Below, in pieces: positions 7,409 to 17,674 of a DNA stretch of 49,245 nucleotides; position 1 is the stretch's first letter; each line of letters starts with the position of its first letter. The stretch lies in contig WGNE01000007.1 of the NCBI GenBank assembly GCA_016124645.1, forward strand, positions 1 to 49,245, given 5' to 3'. A program made the translations under genes and the position numbers. Source of the stretch: Alphaproteobacteria bacterium (GTDB taxonomy: Bacteria > Pseudomonadota > Alphaproteobacteria > Micavibrionales > UBA2020). The notes below the pieces were generated by a model that did no database searches, had not been told where the DNA came from, and saw only the letters and a program-made list of their open reading frames with translations.

Positions 7409-8858
7409 GCCCCTTTCGGGCCTTGAAGAGGTGGAGGTCACGGGCCTCACCGCCGACTCGCGCGCGGTGAAGCCGGGCTTTCTTTTCGCCGCGCTGCAGG
7501 GCGTAAAACAGGACGGGCGCGACTTTATTCCCGACGCCGTGAAGAACGGCGCGGTCGCCGTGCTGGCGCCTGAAGGGACTACATTTGAGGACAAATCCAT
7601 CGCGCTCATCACCGATTTGCAGCCGCGCTCTCGTTTCGCGAAGATGGCCGCCGCCTTCTACGGCAAGCAGCCGCAGACCGTCGCCGCCGTGACCGGCACC
7701 AACGGCAAAAGCTCGACCGTCAATTTCTGCCGCCAGATCTGGCAGGCGCTGGAGCTGCCGGGGGCCAGCATGGGCACCATCGGCGTCATCGCCCCGGGGC
7801 TCGAACGCAGCGCGGCCCTGACCACGGCGGACCCCGTCACCCTGCACGCGGATATCGCGGAGCTCGTCGCGCGCGGGGTCACGCATCTCGCGCTCGAAGC
7901 GTCAAGCCAGGGCCTCGACCAGTTCCGGCTGGACGGGCTGCATGTGACGGCGGCGGGCTTCACCAACCTCACGCGCGACCATCTGGACTATCACGGCTCG
8001 CTCGACAAATACTTCGCCGCCAAGGCGCGGCTCTTCGAAGAGATGCTGGAAAACGGGGGCGTCGCCGTCATCAACGCCGACAGCGAGCACGCCGCGCCCC
8101 TGATAGAGATTTGCGAAAAGCGCGGCATCCGCACCCTCACCTACGGGGAGAACGGGCGCGAGCTGCGCATCGAGGCGCGCAGCCCCCTGCCCCACGGGCA
8201 GGACGTGACGCTGGAGGTTTTCGGCGCGCCCCATGTGGTGACCCTGCCGCTGGTGGGCGATTTTCAGGCGATGAACGCGCTTTGCGCCCTTGGCCTCGCG
8301 CTGGCGGAAAAGCCGGACGACATCGAGTTCCGCCAAAAAGCCGTGGCCGCGCTCGAGAGCCTGCAAAGCGTGCGCGGGCGGCTGGAATTCGCGACCCGCG
8401 CACCTTGCGGGGCGGCGGTCTATGTCGATTACGCCCATACGCCCGACGGGCTGGAAACCATGCTGAACGCCCTGCGCCCGCATACCGCGGGCCGGCTGCA
8501 TGTCGTTTTCGGCTGCGGCGGCGACCGCGACCGCGGCAAGCGCCCGATGATGGGGGAGATCGCAAGAAGGCTCGCCGACGATATCATCGTCACCGACGAC
8601 AACCCGCGCAGCGAGGACGCCGCCGCCATCCGCGCGGAAGTGATGCAGGGCTGTCTTTCTTCGGACGCGGCATCGGAAGTGCATGAAATCGGCGGACGGC
8701 GCGCGGCGATCCGCGCGGCGGTCAAAAGGCTCGCGCCCGAAGACGTGCTGGTCATCGCCGGCAAGGGACACGAGCAGGGACAAATCGTCGGCGGCAACGT
8801 GCTGCCCTTCGACGACGTAACGGAAGCCAGAACGGCGGCGCTAGAGGAAACGGGATGA
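7383..8858 (+). CDS. murE: UDP-MurNAc-L-Ala-D-Glu:meso-diaminopimelate ligase MurE
   Basis: 491 residues from an unusual TTG start at 7383. The choice rests on a very strong AAGGAGGG (7367-7374) eight bases upstream, inside ftsI, and on alignment of the N-terminal SxLID segment. MurE adds the third stem-peptide residue in the cytoplasm using ATP. GTNGKS (105-110) is the ATP loop, and DNPR (406-409) is the known signature for meso-diaminopimelate rather than lysine. The overlap with ftsI and the ATGA overlap with murF indicate coupled translation. The TTG start together with a strong ribosome binding site may keep MurE level tied to FtsI. Confidence 0.95.
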   Translation: MHLSALIDKPLSGLEEVEVTGLTADSRAVKPGFLFAALQGVKQDGRDFIPDAVKNGAVAVLAPEGTTFEDKSIALITDLQPRSRFAKMAAAFYGKQPQTVAAVTGTNGKSSTVNFCRQIWQALELPGASMGTIGVIAPGLERSAALTTADPVTLHADIAELVARGVTHLALEASSQGLDQFRLDGLHVTAAGFTNLTRDHLDYHGSLDKYFAAKARLFEEMLENGGVAVINADSEHAAPLIEICEKRGIRTLTYGENGRELRIEARSPLPHGQDVTLEVFGAPHVVTLPLVGDFQAMNALCALGLALAEKPDDIEFRQKAVAALESLQSVRGRLEFATRAPCGAAVYVDYAHTPDGLETMLNALRPHTAGRLHVVFGCGGDRDRGKRPMMGEIARRLADDIIVTDDNPRSEDAAAIRAEVMQGCLSSDAASEVHEIGGRRAAIRAAVKRLAPEDVLVIAGKGHEQGQIVGGNVLPFDDVTEARTAALEETG

Positions 8859-10324
8859 ACGCGGATATCACTGAACAAGACATTCTCTGGACGGCGGACG
8901 ACGCGCAGGCGGCGGCGGGCGGGGAGCTTTCCTGCCCCTTCCTTGCGACCGGCATCTCCATCGACAGCCGCACGCTGAAACCCGGCGATCTTTTCGTCGC
9001 ACTGAAGGGCGACAACATGGACGGGCATAATTTCGTCGAAGCCGCCTTCGAAGCGGGCGCTTCGGGCGCGCTGGTGGACGGCTCCTATACCGCGAAGGAC
9101 CCCGCGCAGCCCATCCTGCGCGTGGCGGATACCTTGAAGGCGCTCGAAGCCATGGCCCGCGCGGCACGGGCGCGCACGAAGGCCGTCGTCATCGGCGTCA
9201 CCGGATCGGCGGGCAAGACGGGGACGAAGGAGATGCTTGCCGTCATGCTTTCCGCGCAGGGCAAGACCCATGCGAACAAGAAGAGCTTCAACAACCACTG
9301 GGGCGTGCCGCTGTCGCTGGCCAGCCTGCCGGCGGACGCGGATTTCGCGGTTTTCGAGATGGGCATGAACCACGCGGGGGAGATGACCGCGCTCGCCGAG
9401 ATGGTGCGCCCGCAGATCACCGTCATCACCACCATCGAGCCCGCGCATATCGAGCATTTCAAGACCGTGGAAGCGATCGCGGACGCGAAGGCGGAGATTT
9501 TCACCGGCATGGACGAAGACGGCATCGCGGTTCTGAACGCCGACAATCCGCATTTCCAGCGCCTGCGCGCGGCGGCGGAAAAACGGGGCATCCGCAAGAT
9601 ATACGGCTTCGGCGAGGAAGAGGAGGCGCAAAGCCGCCTCGTCGATTGCGCGCTGCACGCCGACAGCAGCAAGGTGACCGCCGACATTCTGGGCGAGCGG
9701 GTGAAATACCGCCTGCCCATTCCCGGCAAGCACATCGTCATGAACTCGCTGGGCGCGCTGACCGCGGTGAAGGCCGCGCGCGCCGACCTGACGCAGGCGG
9801 TGGAAGCGCTGAGGAATTCCGAAGCGGTGGAAGGGCGCGGCAACCGCCTGCTCGTCCCCCTTGTGGCCGGGCAGCCGCCCGTCACCGTCATCGACGAGAG
9901 CTACAACGCCAACCCCGCCTCCATGCAGGCGTCCTTCCGCGTGTTCGAAATGGCGACGCTGCCCAAAGGCGCGCGGCGCATCGCCGTGCTGGGCGACATG
10001 CTGGAACTGGGCAAGGACGGCCCGCAGCTCCACGCCGACCTCGCCAACCCGCTGCTGCGCGCGAAGACCGACCTTCTGTTTTGCTGCGGCAAGCTGATGG
10101 ACGCGCTCTACCAGTCCCTGCCCCCCGACTGGCGCGGCGCGCATACCGACGACAGCAAGGCGCTGGCCCCGCTGGTGATGGACGCGCTGAAGCCGGGCGA
10201 TGTTTTGCTGGTCAAGGGCTCCGCCGGCAGCAAGATGGGCTACGTCATCCACGCGCTGCAGGAACGCGCCGCGAAAGGCCCCGAAAAACAGGCGGAAGGC
10301 GGGGGCAAGCGCGATGCTGTATAA
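8855..10324 (+). CDS. murF: UDP-MurNAc-tripeptide:D-alanyl-D-alanine ligase MurF
   Basis: 489 residues; the ATG overlaps the murE stop in ATGA. MurF joins the D-Ala-D-Ala dipeptide made by Ddl to the UDP-MurNAc-tripeptide with ATP. Evidence is the Mur-ligase layout: an N-terminal substrate domain ([13 protein letters not shown]), ATP loop GSAGKTGTK (117-125), the central [10 protein letters not shown] stretch, [11 protein letters not shown], and a C-terminal domain with [12 protein letters not shown] short Lys/Glu/Gly-rich tail overlaps the first codons of mraY. Confidence 0.95.
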   Translation: MNADITEQDILWTADDAQAAAGGELSCPFLATGISIDSRTLKPGDLFVALKGDNMDGHNFVEAAFEAGASGALVDGSYTAKDPAQPILRVADTLKALEAMARAARARTKAVVIGVTGSAGKTGTKEMLAVMLSAQGKTHANKKSFNNHWGVPLSLASLPADADFAVFEMGMNHAGEMTALAEMVRPQITVITTIEPAHIEHFKTVEAIADAKAEIFTGMDEDGIAVLNADNPHFQRLRAAAEKRGIRKIYGFGEEEEAQSRLVDCALHADSSKVTADILGERVKYRLPIPGKHIVMNSLGALTAVKAARADLTQAVEALRNSEAVEGRGNRLLVPLVAGQPPVTVIDESYNANPASMQASFRVFEMATLPKGARRIAVLGDMLELGKDGPQLHADLANPLLRAKTDLLFCCGKLMDALYQSLPPDWRGAHTDDSKALAPLVMDALKPGDVLLVKGSAGSKMGYVIHALQERAAKGPEKQAEGGGKRDAV

Positions 10325-11399
10325 CCTTCTCTACCCGCTGGCCGGGCATTTCTTCATCTTCAACCTGTTCAAGTACCTGACCTTCCGCACCGGCGGGGCG
10401 ATGCTGACGGCGATGGTCGTCTCCTTCGTCATCGGCCCGCGCGTCATCCGCTGGCTGAAGGAAAAGCAGGGCGAGGGCCAGCCCATCCGCGCCGACGGGC
10501 CGGAAACCCACAGCAAGAAAAAAGGCACGCCCACCATGGGCGGGCTGATGATTTTATTCTCCGTCACCCTCTCCACCATTCTATGGGTCGATATCACCAA
10601 CCCCTATATGTGGGTGGTGCTGGCGGTCTTCCTCAGCTTCGGCATCATCGGGTTCTTCGACGATTACGCCAAGCTGACCAAGCGCAGCCACAACGGCATT
10701 TCCTGGCGGTTGCGGCTGTTCCTCGAATGCGCGATCAGCCTCATCGCGGTGCTTTGCATCATGGTGCTGACGGCGGGGCCGCTGGGCAGCAGCCTTGCCG
10801 TGCCGTTCCTGAAGAACTTCTTCCCCGACCTCGGCTGGTTCTTCGTGCCCTTCGGCATTTTCGTCATCGTCGGCGCGTCGAACGCCGTGAACCTGACGGA
10901 CGGGCTGGACGGGCTCGCCATCGGGCCCATCATGATCACGGCGGGCTGTTTCGGCATCTTCAGCTACCTGACCGGCAACTTCAACTTCTCCGAATACCTG
11001 CAGATCCACTTCGTCAAGGACGTGGGGGAGCTGGCCGTGTTCTGCGGCGCGCTGGTGGGCGCGGGGATGGGCTTTTTGTGGTTCAACGCCCCGCCCGCGC
11101 AGGTCTTCATGGGCGACACCGGCTCGCTTTCCATGGGCGGCGCGCTGGGGGCGATTTCCGTCGCGACCAAGCACGAGATTGCGCTCGGCATCATCGGCGG
11201 CATCTTCGTCATCGAGACGCTCTCGGTCATCATCCAGGTCGTCTCCTTCAAGACGCGGGGCAAGCGCGTGTTCAAGATGGCCCCGCTGCACCACCATTTC
11301 GAGAAAACCGGCTGGGCGGAAACGCAGGTCGTCATCCGCTTCTGGATCATCTCCATCATCATGGCCCTCATCGGCCTGTCCTCGCTGAAGCTGAGGTAG
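10314..11399 (+). CDS. mraY: Phospho-MurNAc-pentapeptide transferase MraY
   Basis: 361 residues from the ATG at 10314, which overlaps the murF end by 11 bases and follows a purine-rich GGAAGGCGGGGG. MraY is an integral membrane enzyme that moves phospho-MurNAc-pentapeptide onto undecaprenyl phosphate to make lipid I. The conserved motifs are all present: GTPTMGG after the first loop, FFDDYAKL (Asp116 and Asp117, metal and phosphate site), [17 protein letters not shown] and [11 protein letters not shown]. About ten membrane segments are expected from the hydrophobicity pattern. A near-complete match to the family. Confidence 0.97.
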   Translation: MLYNLLYPLAGHFFIFNLFKYLTFRTGGAMLTAMVVSFVIGPRVIRWLKEKQGEGQPIRADGPETHSKKKGTPTMGGLMILFSVTLSTILWVDITNPYMWVVLAVFLSFGIIGFFDDYAKLTKRSHNGISWRLRLFLECAISLIAVLCIMVLTAGPLGSSLAVPFLKNFFPDLGWFFVPFGIFVIVGASNAVNLTDGLDGLAIGPIMITAGCFGIFSYLTGNFNFSEYLQIHFVKDVGELAVFCGALVGAGMGFLWFNAPPAQVFMGDTGSLSMGGALGAISVATKHEIALGIIGGIFVIETLSVIIQVVSFKTRGKRVFKMAPLHHHFEKTGWAETQVVIRFWIISIIMALIGLSSLKLR

Positions 11400-11403
11400 G
11401 CGC

Positions 11404-12813
11404 ATGATCGACCTCGCCCCGCTCAAAGAGACGTTCAAAGACAAGCCGCTGGCCATCCTCGGCCTCGGCAAATCGGGACTGCCGGTTTTTGAGGCCTGCG
11501 CGAAGGCGGGCATCGAGACCCTTTTGTGGGACGATAACGAACAGGCGCGCGAGGCCGCCCGAAAAGCGGGCGGCACGGTGAGGGATTTCACGAACGACGA
11601 TTTTTCCGCCTATGCCGCGCTGTGCCTCTCGCCCGGCATTCCGCTGACGCATCCGAAACCCCACCCCGCCGTTTTGCGCGCGCAAGAGGCGGGCGCGCCC
11701 GTGCTGGGGGATATCGAGCTGTTCCACATGGCCAAGCCCCATGCCCATACCATCGGCATCACCGGCACCAACGGCAAATCGACCACCACCGCGCTTATCG
11801 GCCATATATTGCACGAAGCGGGCGTGGAAAGCGCGGTCGGCGGAAACATCGGCGCGGCGATCCTGACCCTGCCGGACCTCGGGCCGGAGGGGATATACGT
11901 GCTGGAAATGTCCTCCTACCAGATCGACCTTTGCCCGACGTTCGAGCCGGAAATATCCCTGCTCATCAATATCAGCCCCGACCACCTCGGCCGCCACGGC
12001 GGGATGGAGGGATATGTCGCCGTGAAACAGAAGATTTTCCGCGGACCCGGCACCGCAATTGTCAGCCTCGACGACGAATGGTCGGCGAAGATCTATGGCG
12101 AGGTCGCGAACAGCGAAAGAAAAGACGTTCCCGTTTCCTGCGAAGCCCCGCTCATCGAGGGCGTCTCCGTCACGCCCGACGGCATGCTGGGCGAGGACGG
12201 CAGGCCGGTCATGGACCTCGCCCAATGCCCCGCCCTGCAGGGCGCGCACAACTGGCAGAACGCGGCTTTCGCCTGGGCCGCCTGCCGCGCAGCGGGCGTG
12301 CCTGCCGCGAAGATCATGTCGGGCTTGCGCAGTTTCGCGGGTCTCGCCCACCGGCAGAAGATTGTGGCCGTCATGAACGGCATCCGCTACATCAACGACA
12401 GCAAGGCCACCAACGACCAGGCCGCCGCCATGGCGCTGCGCACTTTCGATCCCATCTACTGGATCGCGGGCGGCCAGCCGAAGGACGGCGGCTATGGCGA
12501 TTGCGAAAAACACCTCGCCCACGTGCGCCGCGCCTTCCTCATCGGGCAGGCGCAGGACGCGATGGCGGCGTGGCTGGAAAAGCACAATATCGCGCACGAG
12601 AAATGCGGTACGCTGGAAACGGCGGTGCAAAAAGCACACGAAACGGCGCAGCGCGAGCGGCTGGAGAACGCCGTCGTGCTGCTCTCCCCCGCCTGCGCCA
12701 GCTTCGACCAATACAAGAATTTCGAGCAGCGCGGGGAGGCTTTTTGCGCGCTGGTCGAAAAAATAGCTTCGCAGGACGCGGGGAAACAGACCGGAACGGG
12801 AGGACAGGCATGA
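11404..12813 (+). CDS. murD: UDP-MurNAc-L-alanine:D-glutamate ligase MurD
   Basis: 469 residues, starting four bases after the mraY stop. MurD adds D-Glu to UDP-MurNAc-L-Ala using ATP. The N-terminal Rossmann-like domain has LGLGKSG, the ATP loop is GTNGKSTT (121-128), and NISPDHLGRH and YINDSKATN are characteristic of MurD. The position between mraY and ftsW is the usual one. Its stop overlaps the ftsW ATG in ATGA. Confidence 0.95.
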   Translation: MIDLAPLKETFKDKPLAILGLGKSGLPVFEACAKAGIETLLWDDNEQAREAARKAGGTVRDFTNDDFSAYAALCLSPGIPLTHPKPHPAVLRAQEAGAPVLGDIELFHMAKPHAHTIGITGTNGKSTTTALIGHILHEAGVESAVGGNIGAAILTLPDLGPEGIYVLEMSSYQIDLCPTFEPEISLLINISPDHLGRHGGMEGYVAVKQKIFRGPGTAIVSLDDEWSAKIYGEVANSERKDVPVSCEAPLIEGVSVTPDGMLGEDGRPVMDLAQCPALQGAHNWQNAAFAWAACRAAGVPAAKIMSGLRSFAGLAHRQKIVAVMNGIRYINDSKATNDQAAAMALRTFDPIYWIAGGQPKDGGYGDCEKHLAHVRRAFLIGQAQDAMAAWLEKHNIAHEKCGTLETAVQKAHETAQRERLENAVVLLSPACASFDQYKNFEQRGEAFCALVEKIASQDAGKQTGTGGQA

Positions 12814-14015
12814 GAACAGCGCTGAACTTGGCCCAGACGATACGCACGGACAAATCCGTCCTCGGCCGCTGGTGGTGGACGGTGGACCGCTGGACCTTCA
12901 TGTCGATCATCGTCCTCGTGCTTTTCGGCATCCTGCTCGTCACCGCGGCCAGCCCTTCCGTCGCGGAAAGGCTGGACGTGCGGCCGTTCTATTTCGTCTA
13001 TCGACATATCGTCTTTCTGGTGCCCACGCTGGGGCTGTTGCTGGCCTGCTCGCTGATGAGCCGCAAGACGGCGTGGCGCGTGTCATCGCTCACCCTCGTC
13101 ATCTCCATCTTCCTGACCGGCGTCGCCATCTTGATGGGGGCGGAGGTCAAGGGCGCGACGCGCTGGGTGCATTTCCTCGGGTTGTCGCTGCAGCCTTCGG
13201 AATTCATCAAGCCCGCCTTCGCCGTCACCTCCGCATGGCTCATCGCCCGCCACCAGCACGAGCCGGATTTCCCCGGCCACCAGCTGGCGACGGGGCTGTT
13301 CCTCGTCGCGCTGACGCTGTTGATGATGCAGCCGGACCTTGGCATGTCCTTCGTGCTCTCTTCCATCTGGGGGGTGCAGGTCTTTTTGTCCGGCCTGCCG
13401 ATGCTCTGGGTGCTTTTGCTTTTCGTGACGGGCGTCGTCGGGCTGTTTTCCGCCTATATGTTCCTGCCCCACGTCACCAGCCGGGTGGACCGCTTCCTCG
13501 ACCCCGCCAGCGGCGACAACTACCAGGTCCAGAAATCGCTGGATGCCTTTCGCAACGGCGGGCTGTTCGGCACCGGCCCCGGCCACGGGCAGGTGAAGCT
13601 GACCCTGCCCGACGCCCATGCGGATTTCATTTTCTCCGTCGCGGGGGAGGAACTGGGGCTCATCGCCACGGTCTTCCTCATTCTCGTCTTTTGCTTCATC
13701 GTCATCCGCAGCGTCATCCGCATCATGAACAGCGAGGACATGTTCATCGTGCTCGGCACGGCGGGGCTGGTCACGCAATTCGCGCTGCAAAGCCTGATCC
13801 ACATGGGCTCCTGCCTGCAGCTCATTCCGGCCAAGGGCATGACCCTGCCCTTCATCAGCTACGGCGGCTCCTCGCTTTTGTCGCTGGGCATGGGGATGGG
13901 GATGCTGCTGGCGCTCACCCGCAAGCGATCGCAAGCCTCCAGCCCCCCGCAATGGAACAGCTGGTACGAATTCCTGAACGCGGGAGAAGGCGGGACAGAC
14001 GACGACAATGACTGA
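12810..14015 (+). CDS. ftsW: Septal peptidoglycan glycosyltransferase FtsW (SEDS family)
   Basis: 401 residues from the ATG at 12810, overlapping the murD stop and preceded by GGGAGGA. FtsW polymerises lipid II into septal glycan strands as the partner of FtsI. It has about ten membrane segments and the SEDS motifs QPSEFIKPAF (128-137), AHADFIFSVAGEELG with the probable catalytic Asp272, and PFISYGGSS near the C terminus. Far upstream in-frame codons lie inside murD and are not credible starts. The C terminus is a short acidic Gly/Asp tail overlapping murG by eight bases. Confidence 0.95.
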   Translation: MRTALNLAQTIRTDKSVLGRWWWTVDRWTFMSIIVLVLFGILLVTAASPSVAERLDVRPFYFVYRHIVFLVPTLGLLLACSLMSRKTAWRVSSLTLVISIFLTGVAILMGAEVKGATRWVHFLGLSLQPSEFIKPAFAVTSAWLIARHQHEPDFPGHQLATGLFLVALTLLMMQPDLGMSFVLSSIWGVQVFLSGLPMLWVLLLFVTGVVGLFSAYMFLPHVTSRVDRFLDPASGDNYQVQKSLDAFRNGGLFGTGPGHGQVKLTLPDAHADFIFSVAGEELGLIATVFLILVFCFIVIRSVIRIMNSEDMFIVLGTAGLVTQFALQSLIHMGSCLQLIPAKGMTLPFISYGGSSLLSLGMGMGMLLALTRKRSQASSPPQWNSWYEFLNAGEGGTDDDND

Positions 14016-15117
14016 CGCCGACCAAAAACCCGCCGCGAAAACCGTGATGCTGGCCGCCGGCGGCACGGGCGGGCATCTTTTCCCCGCCGAGGCGCTGGCG
14101 GCGGAACTGCTGAAACGCGGCCACCGCGTCGTCATCGTCACCGACAAGCGCGGCCATGCCTTCAAGAGCCTCGGCGAGCGCGCGGCCATCCATACCGTGC
14201 GCGCGGGCACGCTGCGCGCGGGGCTGGTGAACAAAATAAAAGCCGTCATCGACATGGGCGTCGGCATCACCCAGTCGCTGGTGCTCATCGGGCGCGGCAG
14301 GCCCGCGCTGGTGGTGGGCTTCGGCGGCTATCCTTCCTTCCCCGGCGCTTTCGCGGCGCAGCTGCTTTGCGTACCCACGATGCTGCACGAGCAAAACGCC
14401 GTGCTGGGCAAGGCCAACCGCTGGCTGGAAAACCGCGCGAAGACCATCGCCCTTTCCCTGCCCGGCACCACCGGCATCCGCCAGCGCAACATGGACAAAT
14501 GCGTCGTCACCGGCAACCCCGTGCGCGCGGGCATCATCGCCGCGCGCGACGAACCCTATGCGCCGCCCGGCGAGACGTTCAACATATTCGTGACCGGCGG
14601 CAGCCAGGCCGCCAAGGTCTTCGGGGACGTGCTGCCCGCCGCCTGCGGAAGGCTCCCCGCCGAATTGCGCCGCAGGCTGCGCATCGTCCACCAGTGCCGG
14701 GAGGACGCGGTGGCCGATACCGAAAGTTACTATCAGGCCGCCGGCGTGACGGCGGAGATCAAGCCCTTTTTCAGCGACATGCCCGAAAGACTGACGGCCT
14801 GCCAGCTTTTCATCGGCCGCGCCGGCGCCTCGACCGTGGCGGAGATCGGCACGGTGGGCCGGCCCGCGATTTTCGTGCCCTACCCCGGCCATGCCGACAT
14901 GCAGCAGAAATACAACGCCGAAACCATCGCCACCAAGGGCGGCGCATGGGTCGTCATGCAGGAAGATTTCACCCCCATGGCCATGGCGCAAAAGCTGGAA
15001 GAGCTGATGAACGACCCCGCCGGGCTCGCACAGGCCGCGCAGGCCGCAAAAAGCTGCGGCAGGCCCGATGCGGCGCGCAAACTGGCCGATCTTGTGGAAA
15101 GGGCCGTCTGCGTATAA
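14008..15117 (+). CDS. murG: UDP-GlcNAc:lipid I N-acetylglucosaminyltransferase MurG
   Basis: 369 residues; overlaps ftsW by eight bases. MurG is a peripheral membrane GT-B transferase that converts lipid I to lipid II on the inner face. It has the N-terminal glycine loop GGTGGH (18-23), GFGGYPSFP, HEQNAVLGKANR, VTGNPVR, a second glycine loop in VTGGSQAAKVF and the acceptor/UDP region RAGASTVAEI. The stop codon lies inside the palindrome at 15110-15124. Confidence 0.95.
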   Translation: MTDADQKPAAKTVMLAAGGTGGHLFPAEALAAELLKRGHRVVIVTDKRGHAFKSLGERAAIHTVRAGTLRAGLVNKIKAVIDMGVGITQSLVLIGRGRPALVVGFGGYPSFPGAFAAQLLCVPTMLHEQNAVLGKANRWLENRAKTIALSLPGTTGIRQRNMDKCVVTGNPVRAGIIAARDEPYAPPGETFNIFVTGGSQAAKVFGDVLPAACGRLPAELRRRLRIVHQCREDAVADTESYYQAAGVTAEIKPFFSDMPERLTACQLFIGRAGASTVAEIGTVGRPAIFVPYPGHADMQQKYNAETIATKGGAWVVMQEDFTPMAMAQKLEELMNDPAGLAQAAQAAKSCGRPDAARKLADLVERAVCV

Positions 15118-15124
15118 TATACGC
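15092..15124 (+). promoter_or_regulatory. Palindrome with TATAAT at the murG stop; possible internal promoter for murC
   Basis: GCGTATA-A-TATACGC (15110-15124) is a perfect palindrome with seven-base arms. It contains TATAAT at 15113-15118 and also the murG stop TAA. A TTGTGG lies 15 bases before the -10 (15092-15097), a short spacer. It sits at the start of the 64-base murG-murC gap, one of the few real gaps in the dcw operon, so an internal promoter or operator is plausible. Confidence 0.35.
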
Positions 15125-15181
15125 GCCCATAGAGACGGGGTTGCAAGGTCGGAACAAGAATAACAGCGAAAGAAAACCCTT

Positions 15182-16672
15182 ATGAATCAAGCCTTTCCAT
15201 TTGAGATCGGGACGATGCACATCATCGGCATCGGCGGTATCGGCATGAGCGGATACGCCGAAGTTTTGCATAACATGGGATACAGGGTGCAAGGCTCCGA
15301 TCAGGCCGAAAGCGCCAACGTCATCCGCCTGCGCGCGCTGGGCATCCGCGTCGCCATCGGCCATGCGGCGGAAAACATCATGGACGAGGCGGGCCACCCC
15401 TGCGCCGTCGTCGTGCGCTCGACCGCCGTGAAGGACGCCAACCCCGAAGTCGTCGCCGCGAAGGCCGAACAAATCCCCGTCATCCCGCGCGTCGCGCTGC
15501 TGGCCGAATTGATGAAGGCGAAATGGTGCGTCAATATCTCCGGCACCCACGGCAAGACGACGACGACCTCCCTCATCGGCCACGTGATGGAGAAATGCGG
15601 GCTGGACCCCACCGTCATCAACGGCGGCATCATCAACGCCTACGGCACCAATACCCGCATGGGCGCGAGCAACTGGATGGTGGTCGAAAGCGATGAGAGC
15701 GACGGCACCTTCGCCCACCTGCCTTCGGTCGCCTCCGTCATCACCAACATCGACCCCGAGCATCTGGATTATTACGGCAGCTACGCCGCGCTGAAACAGG
15801 CCTTCGTCGATTACGCGCGCAACCTGCCCTTTTACGGCGTGGTCGTCGCCTGCGTCGATCATCCCGTCATCCGCGAGCTGATGCCGAAGTTCCAGCGCAA
15901 GACCGTCACCTACGGCTTTTCGGACGAGGCCGACGTGCAGGCCGTCAACCTCGACACCACGCCGGACGGGCTCACCTTCGACATCCGCGTCAACAACCCG
16001 CATATGGACAAGTTCCCGAAGGAGATAAACGGCGTGCGCCTGCCGATGTTCGGCCCGCACAACGCGCTGAACGCGCTGTCCACCTTCGCCCTCGGCCATG
16101 AAATCGGCCTGAAGCCGGAGCAGATCATCGCCGCGCTTTCGAAGTTCACCGGCGTGAAGCGCCGCTTCACCACGGCGGGCATCGCGAACGGCATCACCGT
16201 CATCGACGATTACGCCCACCACCCGGTCGAGATCGCGGCGGTGCTGAAAGCCGGGCGCGACGCCATCGCGGGCAAGAACGGCAAAAGCAACACGTCGCCG
16301 CAGGGCCGCGTCATCGCGCTCATGCAGCCGCACCGCTATTCGCGGCTTTCCAACCTCTTCGAGCCTTTCGCGGCCTGTTTCGAGGGTGCGGACGAGGTCA
16401 TCATCGCGGACGTCTATGCGGCGGGCGAGGAACCCGTCGAGGGCGTGAATGCCGACGCGCTGGCCGAGGCTATTCGTAACAGTGGAAAGGACAAGGTCCA
16501 CCGCCTGAAAGACCCGAAAGAGCTGGCGCCGCTTATCGCCGCCATCGCGAAACCCGGGGACTTCGTCATCTGCCTTGGCGCGGGCACCATCACCCATTGG
16601 GCGCAGGCCCTGCCGCGCGAGCTGGAGCAGATTTTCGGAACCGCCCCCAAAACCGCCAACGGGGCGGCATGA
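15182..16672 (+). CDS. murC: UDP-N-acetylmuramate:L-alanine ligase MurC
   Basis: 496 residues. MurC adds L-Ala to UDP-MurNAc, the first stem-peptide step. The N-terminal HIIGIGGIGMSG is the nucleotide-fold loop, GTHGKTTT (121-128) is the ATP loop, ESDESDGTF and DDYAHHP are MurC-specific, and QPHRYSR is in the C-terminal domain. A 64-base gap separates it from murG, and a weak purine stretch (GCGAAAGAAAA) precedes the ATG. Its stop overlaps the murB start in ATGA. Confidence 0.96.
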   Translation: MNQAFPFEIGTMHIIGIGGIGMSGYAEVLHNMGYRVQGSDQAESANVIRLRALGIRVAIGHAAENIMDEAGHPCAVVVRSTAVKDANPEVVAAKAEQIPVIPRVALLAELMKAKWCVNISGTHGKTTTTSLIGHVMEKCGLDPTVINGGIINAYGTNTRMGASNWMVVESDESDGTFAHLPSVASVITNIDPEHLDYYGSYAALKQAFVDYARNLPFYGVVVACVDHPVIRELMPKFQRKTVTYGFSDEADVQAVNLDTTPDGLTFDIRVNNPHMDKFPKEINGVRLPMFGPHNALNALSTFALGHEIGLKPEQIIAALSKFTGVKRRFTTAGIANGITVIDDYAHHPVEIAAVLKAGRDAIAGKNGKSNTSPQGRVIALMQPHRYSRLSNLFEPFAACFEGADEVIIADVYAAGEEPVEGVNADALAEAIRNSGKDKVHRLKDPKELAPLIAAIAKPGDFVICLGAGTITHWAQALPRELEQIFGTAPKTANGAA

Positions 16673-17658
16673 CGGTTTTACCACCCATGCCGGAACAGGG
16701 GCCGCGCTTCGCGCCCGGCCTCGAAGCCCGGCTGCCGAAAACGCGCGGACGGCTGACCCCCAACGCGCCGCTGGGCCATATGACATGGTTCGGCGTCGGC
16801 GGCCCGGCGGAAGTCCTGTTCAAGCCCGCAGACCGCGAAGACCTCATCGATTTCATCAAGAACTGCCCCGACGACGTGCCGGTCACCGTGCTGGGCGTCG
16901 CCTCCAACATGATCATCCGCGACGGCGGGGTGCCGGGGGTGGTCATTCGCCTCGGCCGCGATTTCGCGACCGTTGAAAAAGATGACAATTATATAGTGAC
17001 CGCAGGCGCGGCCGCGCTCGACATGAACGTCGCGCTTTTCGCCGCGCGGGAGAAGATCGCGGGGCTGGAATTCCTTTCGGGCATTCCCGGCACCATCGGC
17101 GGCGCGCTGCGCATGAACGCGGGCGCTTACGGCGGGGAGACGAAGGACATCCTGATTTCCGCCGACGTTCTCTTCCCCGACGGCACGGTCAAGGCCATGA
17201 CGCCGGACGAAATGCAAATGGGCTACCGCCATAACGCGCTCCCGAAGGACGTCATCTTCCTTTCCGCCAAGCTGCAGGGTCGCGCGGGTGTGCGCGAGGA
17301 GATCGAGGCGCGCATGGACGAGATCAAGACCAAGCGCGGCGAAAGCCAGCCGATCAAGACCAAGACCGGCGGTTCCACCTTCGCCAACCCCGAAGGCATG
17401 AGCGCGTGGAAGCTGGTGGACGAAGCGGGCTGCCGCGGTCTCATCGTCGGCGGTGCGCAGATGTCGGAGCTGCATTGCAACTTCATGATCAACACCGGCG
17501 ATGCGAGCGCGGCGGACATCGAAAGACTTGGCGAAACCGTGCGCAAACGTGTTGCCGAGAATTCGGGGATTATGTTACGTTGGGAAATACGGCGGATCGG
17601 GGTTCCGCTCGAGCAAGACGAAGATATCCGCGCCTTGATGCAAGAAGGCGATAACTGA
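16669..17658 (+). CDS. murB: UDP-N-acetylenolpyruvoylglucosamine reductase MurB
   Basis: 329 residues from the ATG at 16669 that overlaps the murC stop; an in-frame ATG at 16597 would extend 24 residues into murC and is not needed. MurB is an FAD- and NADPH-dependent enzyme that reduces the enolpyruvyl group to make UDP-MurNAc. Motifs: [10 protein letters not shown], the FAD site [24 protein letters not shown], and GGSTFANP with Ser236 as the probable proton donor. The GST-FANP form is that of the shorter type II MurB enzymes. Confidence 0.95.
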   Translation: MTVLPPMPEQGPRFAPGLEARLPKTRGRLTPNAPLGHMTWFGVGGPAEVLFKPADREDLIDFIKNCPDDVPVTVLGVASNMIIRDGGVPGVVIRLGRDFATVEKDDNYIVTAGAAALDMNVALFAAREKIAGLEFLSGIPGTIGGALRMNAGAYGGETKDILISADVLFPDGTVKAMTPDEMQMGYRHNALPKDVIFLSAKLQGRAGVREEIEARMDEIKTKRGESQPIKTKTGGSTFANPEGMSAWKLVDEAGCRGLIVGGAQMSELHCNFMINTGDASAADIERLGETVRKRVAENSGIMLRWEIRRIGVPLEQDEDIRALMQEGDN

Positions 17659-17674
17659 AAGGCATAGACGGCTC

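Noticed and set aside
5729..7612. A 627-codon minus-strand frame opposite ftsI and murE
   Set aside because: It overlaps two certain genes in antisense and shows no motif or start signal.
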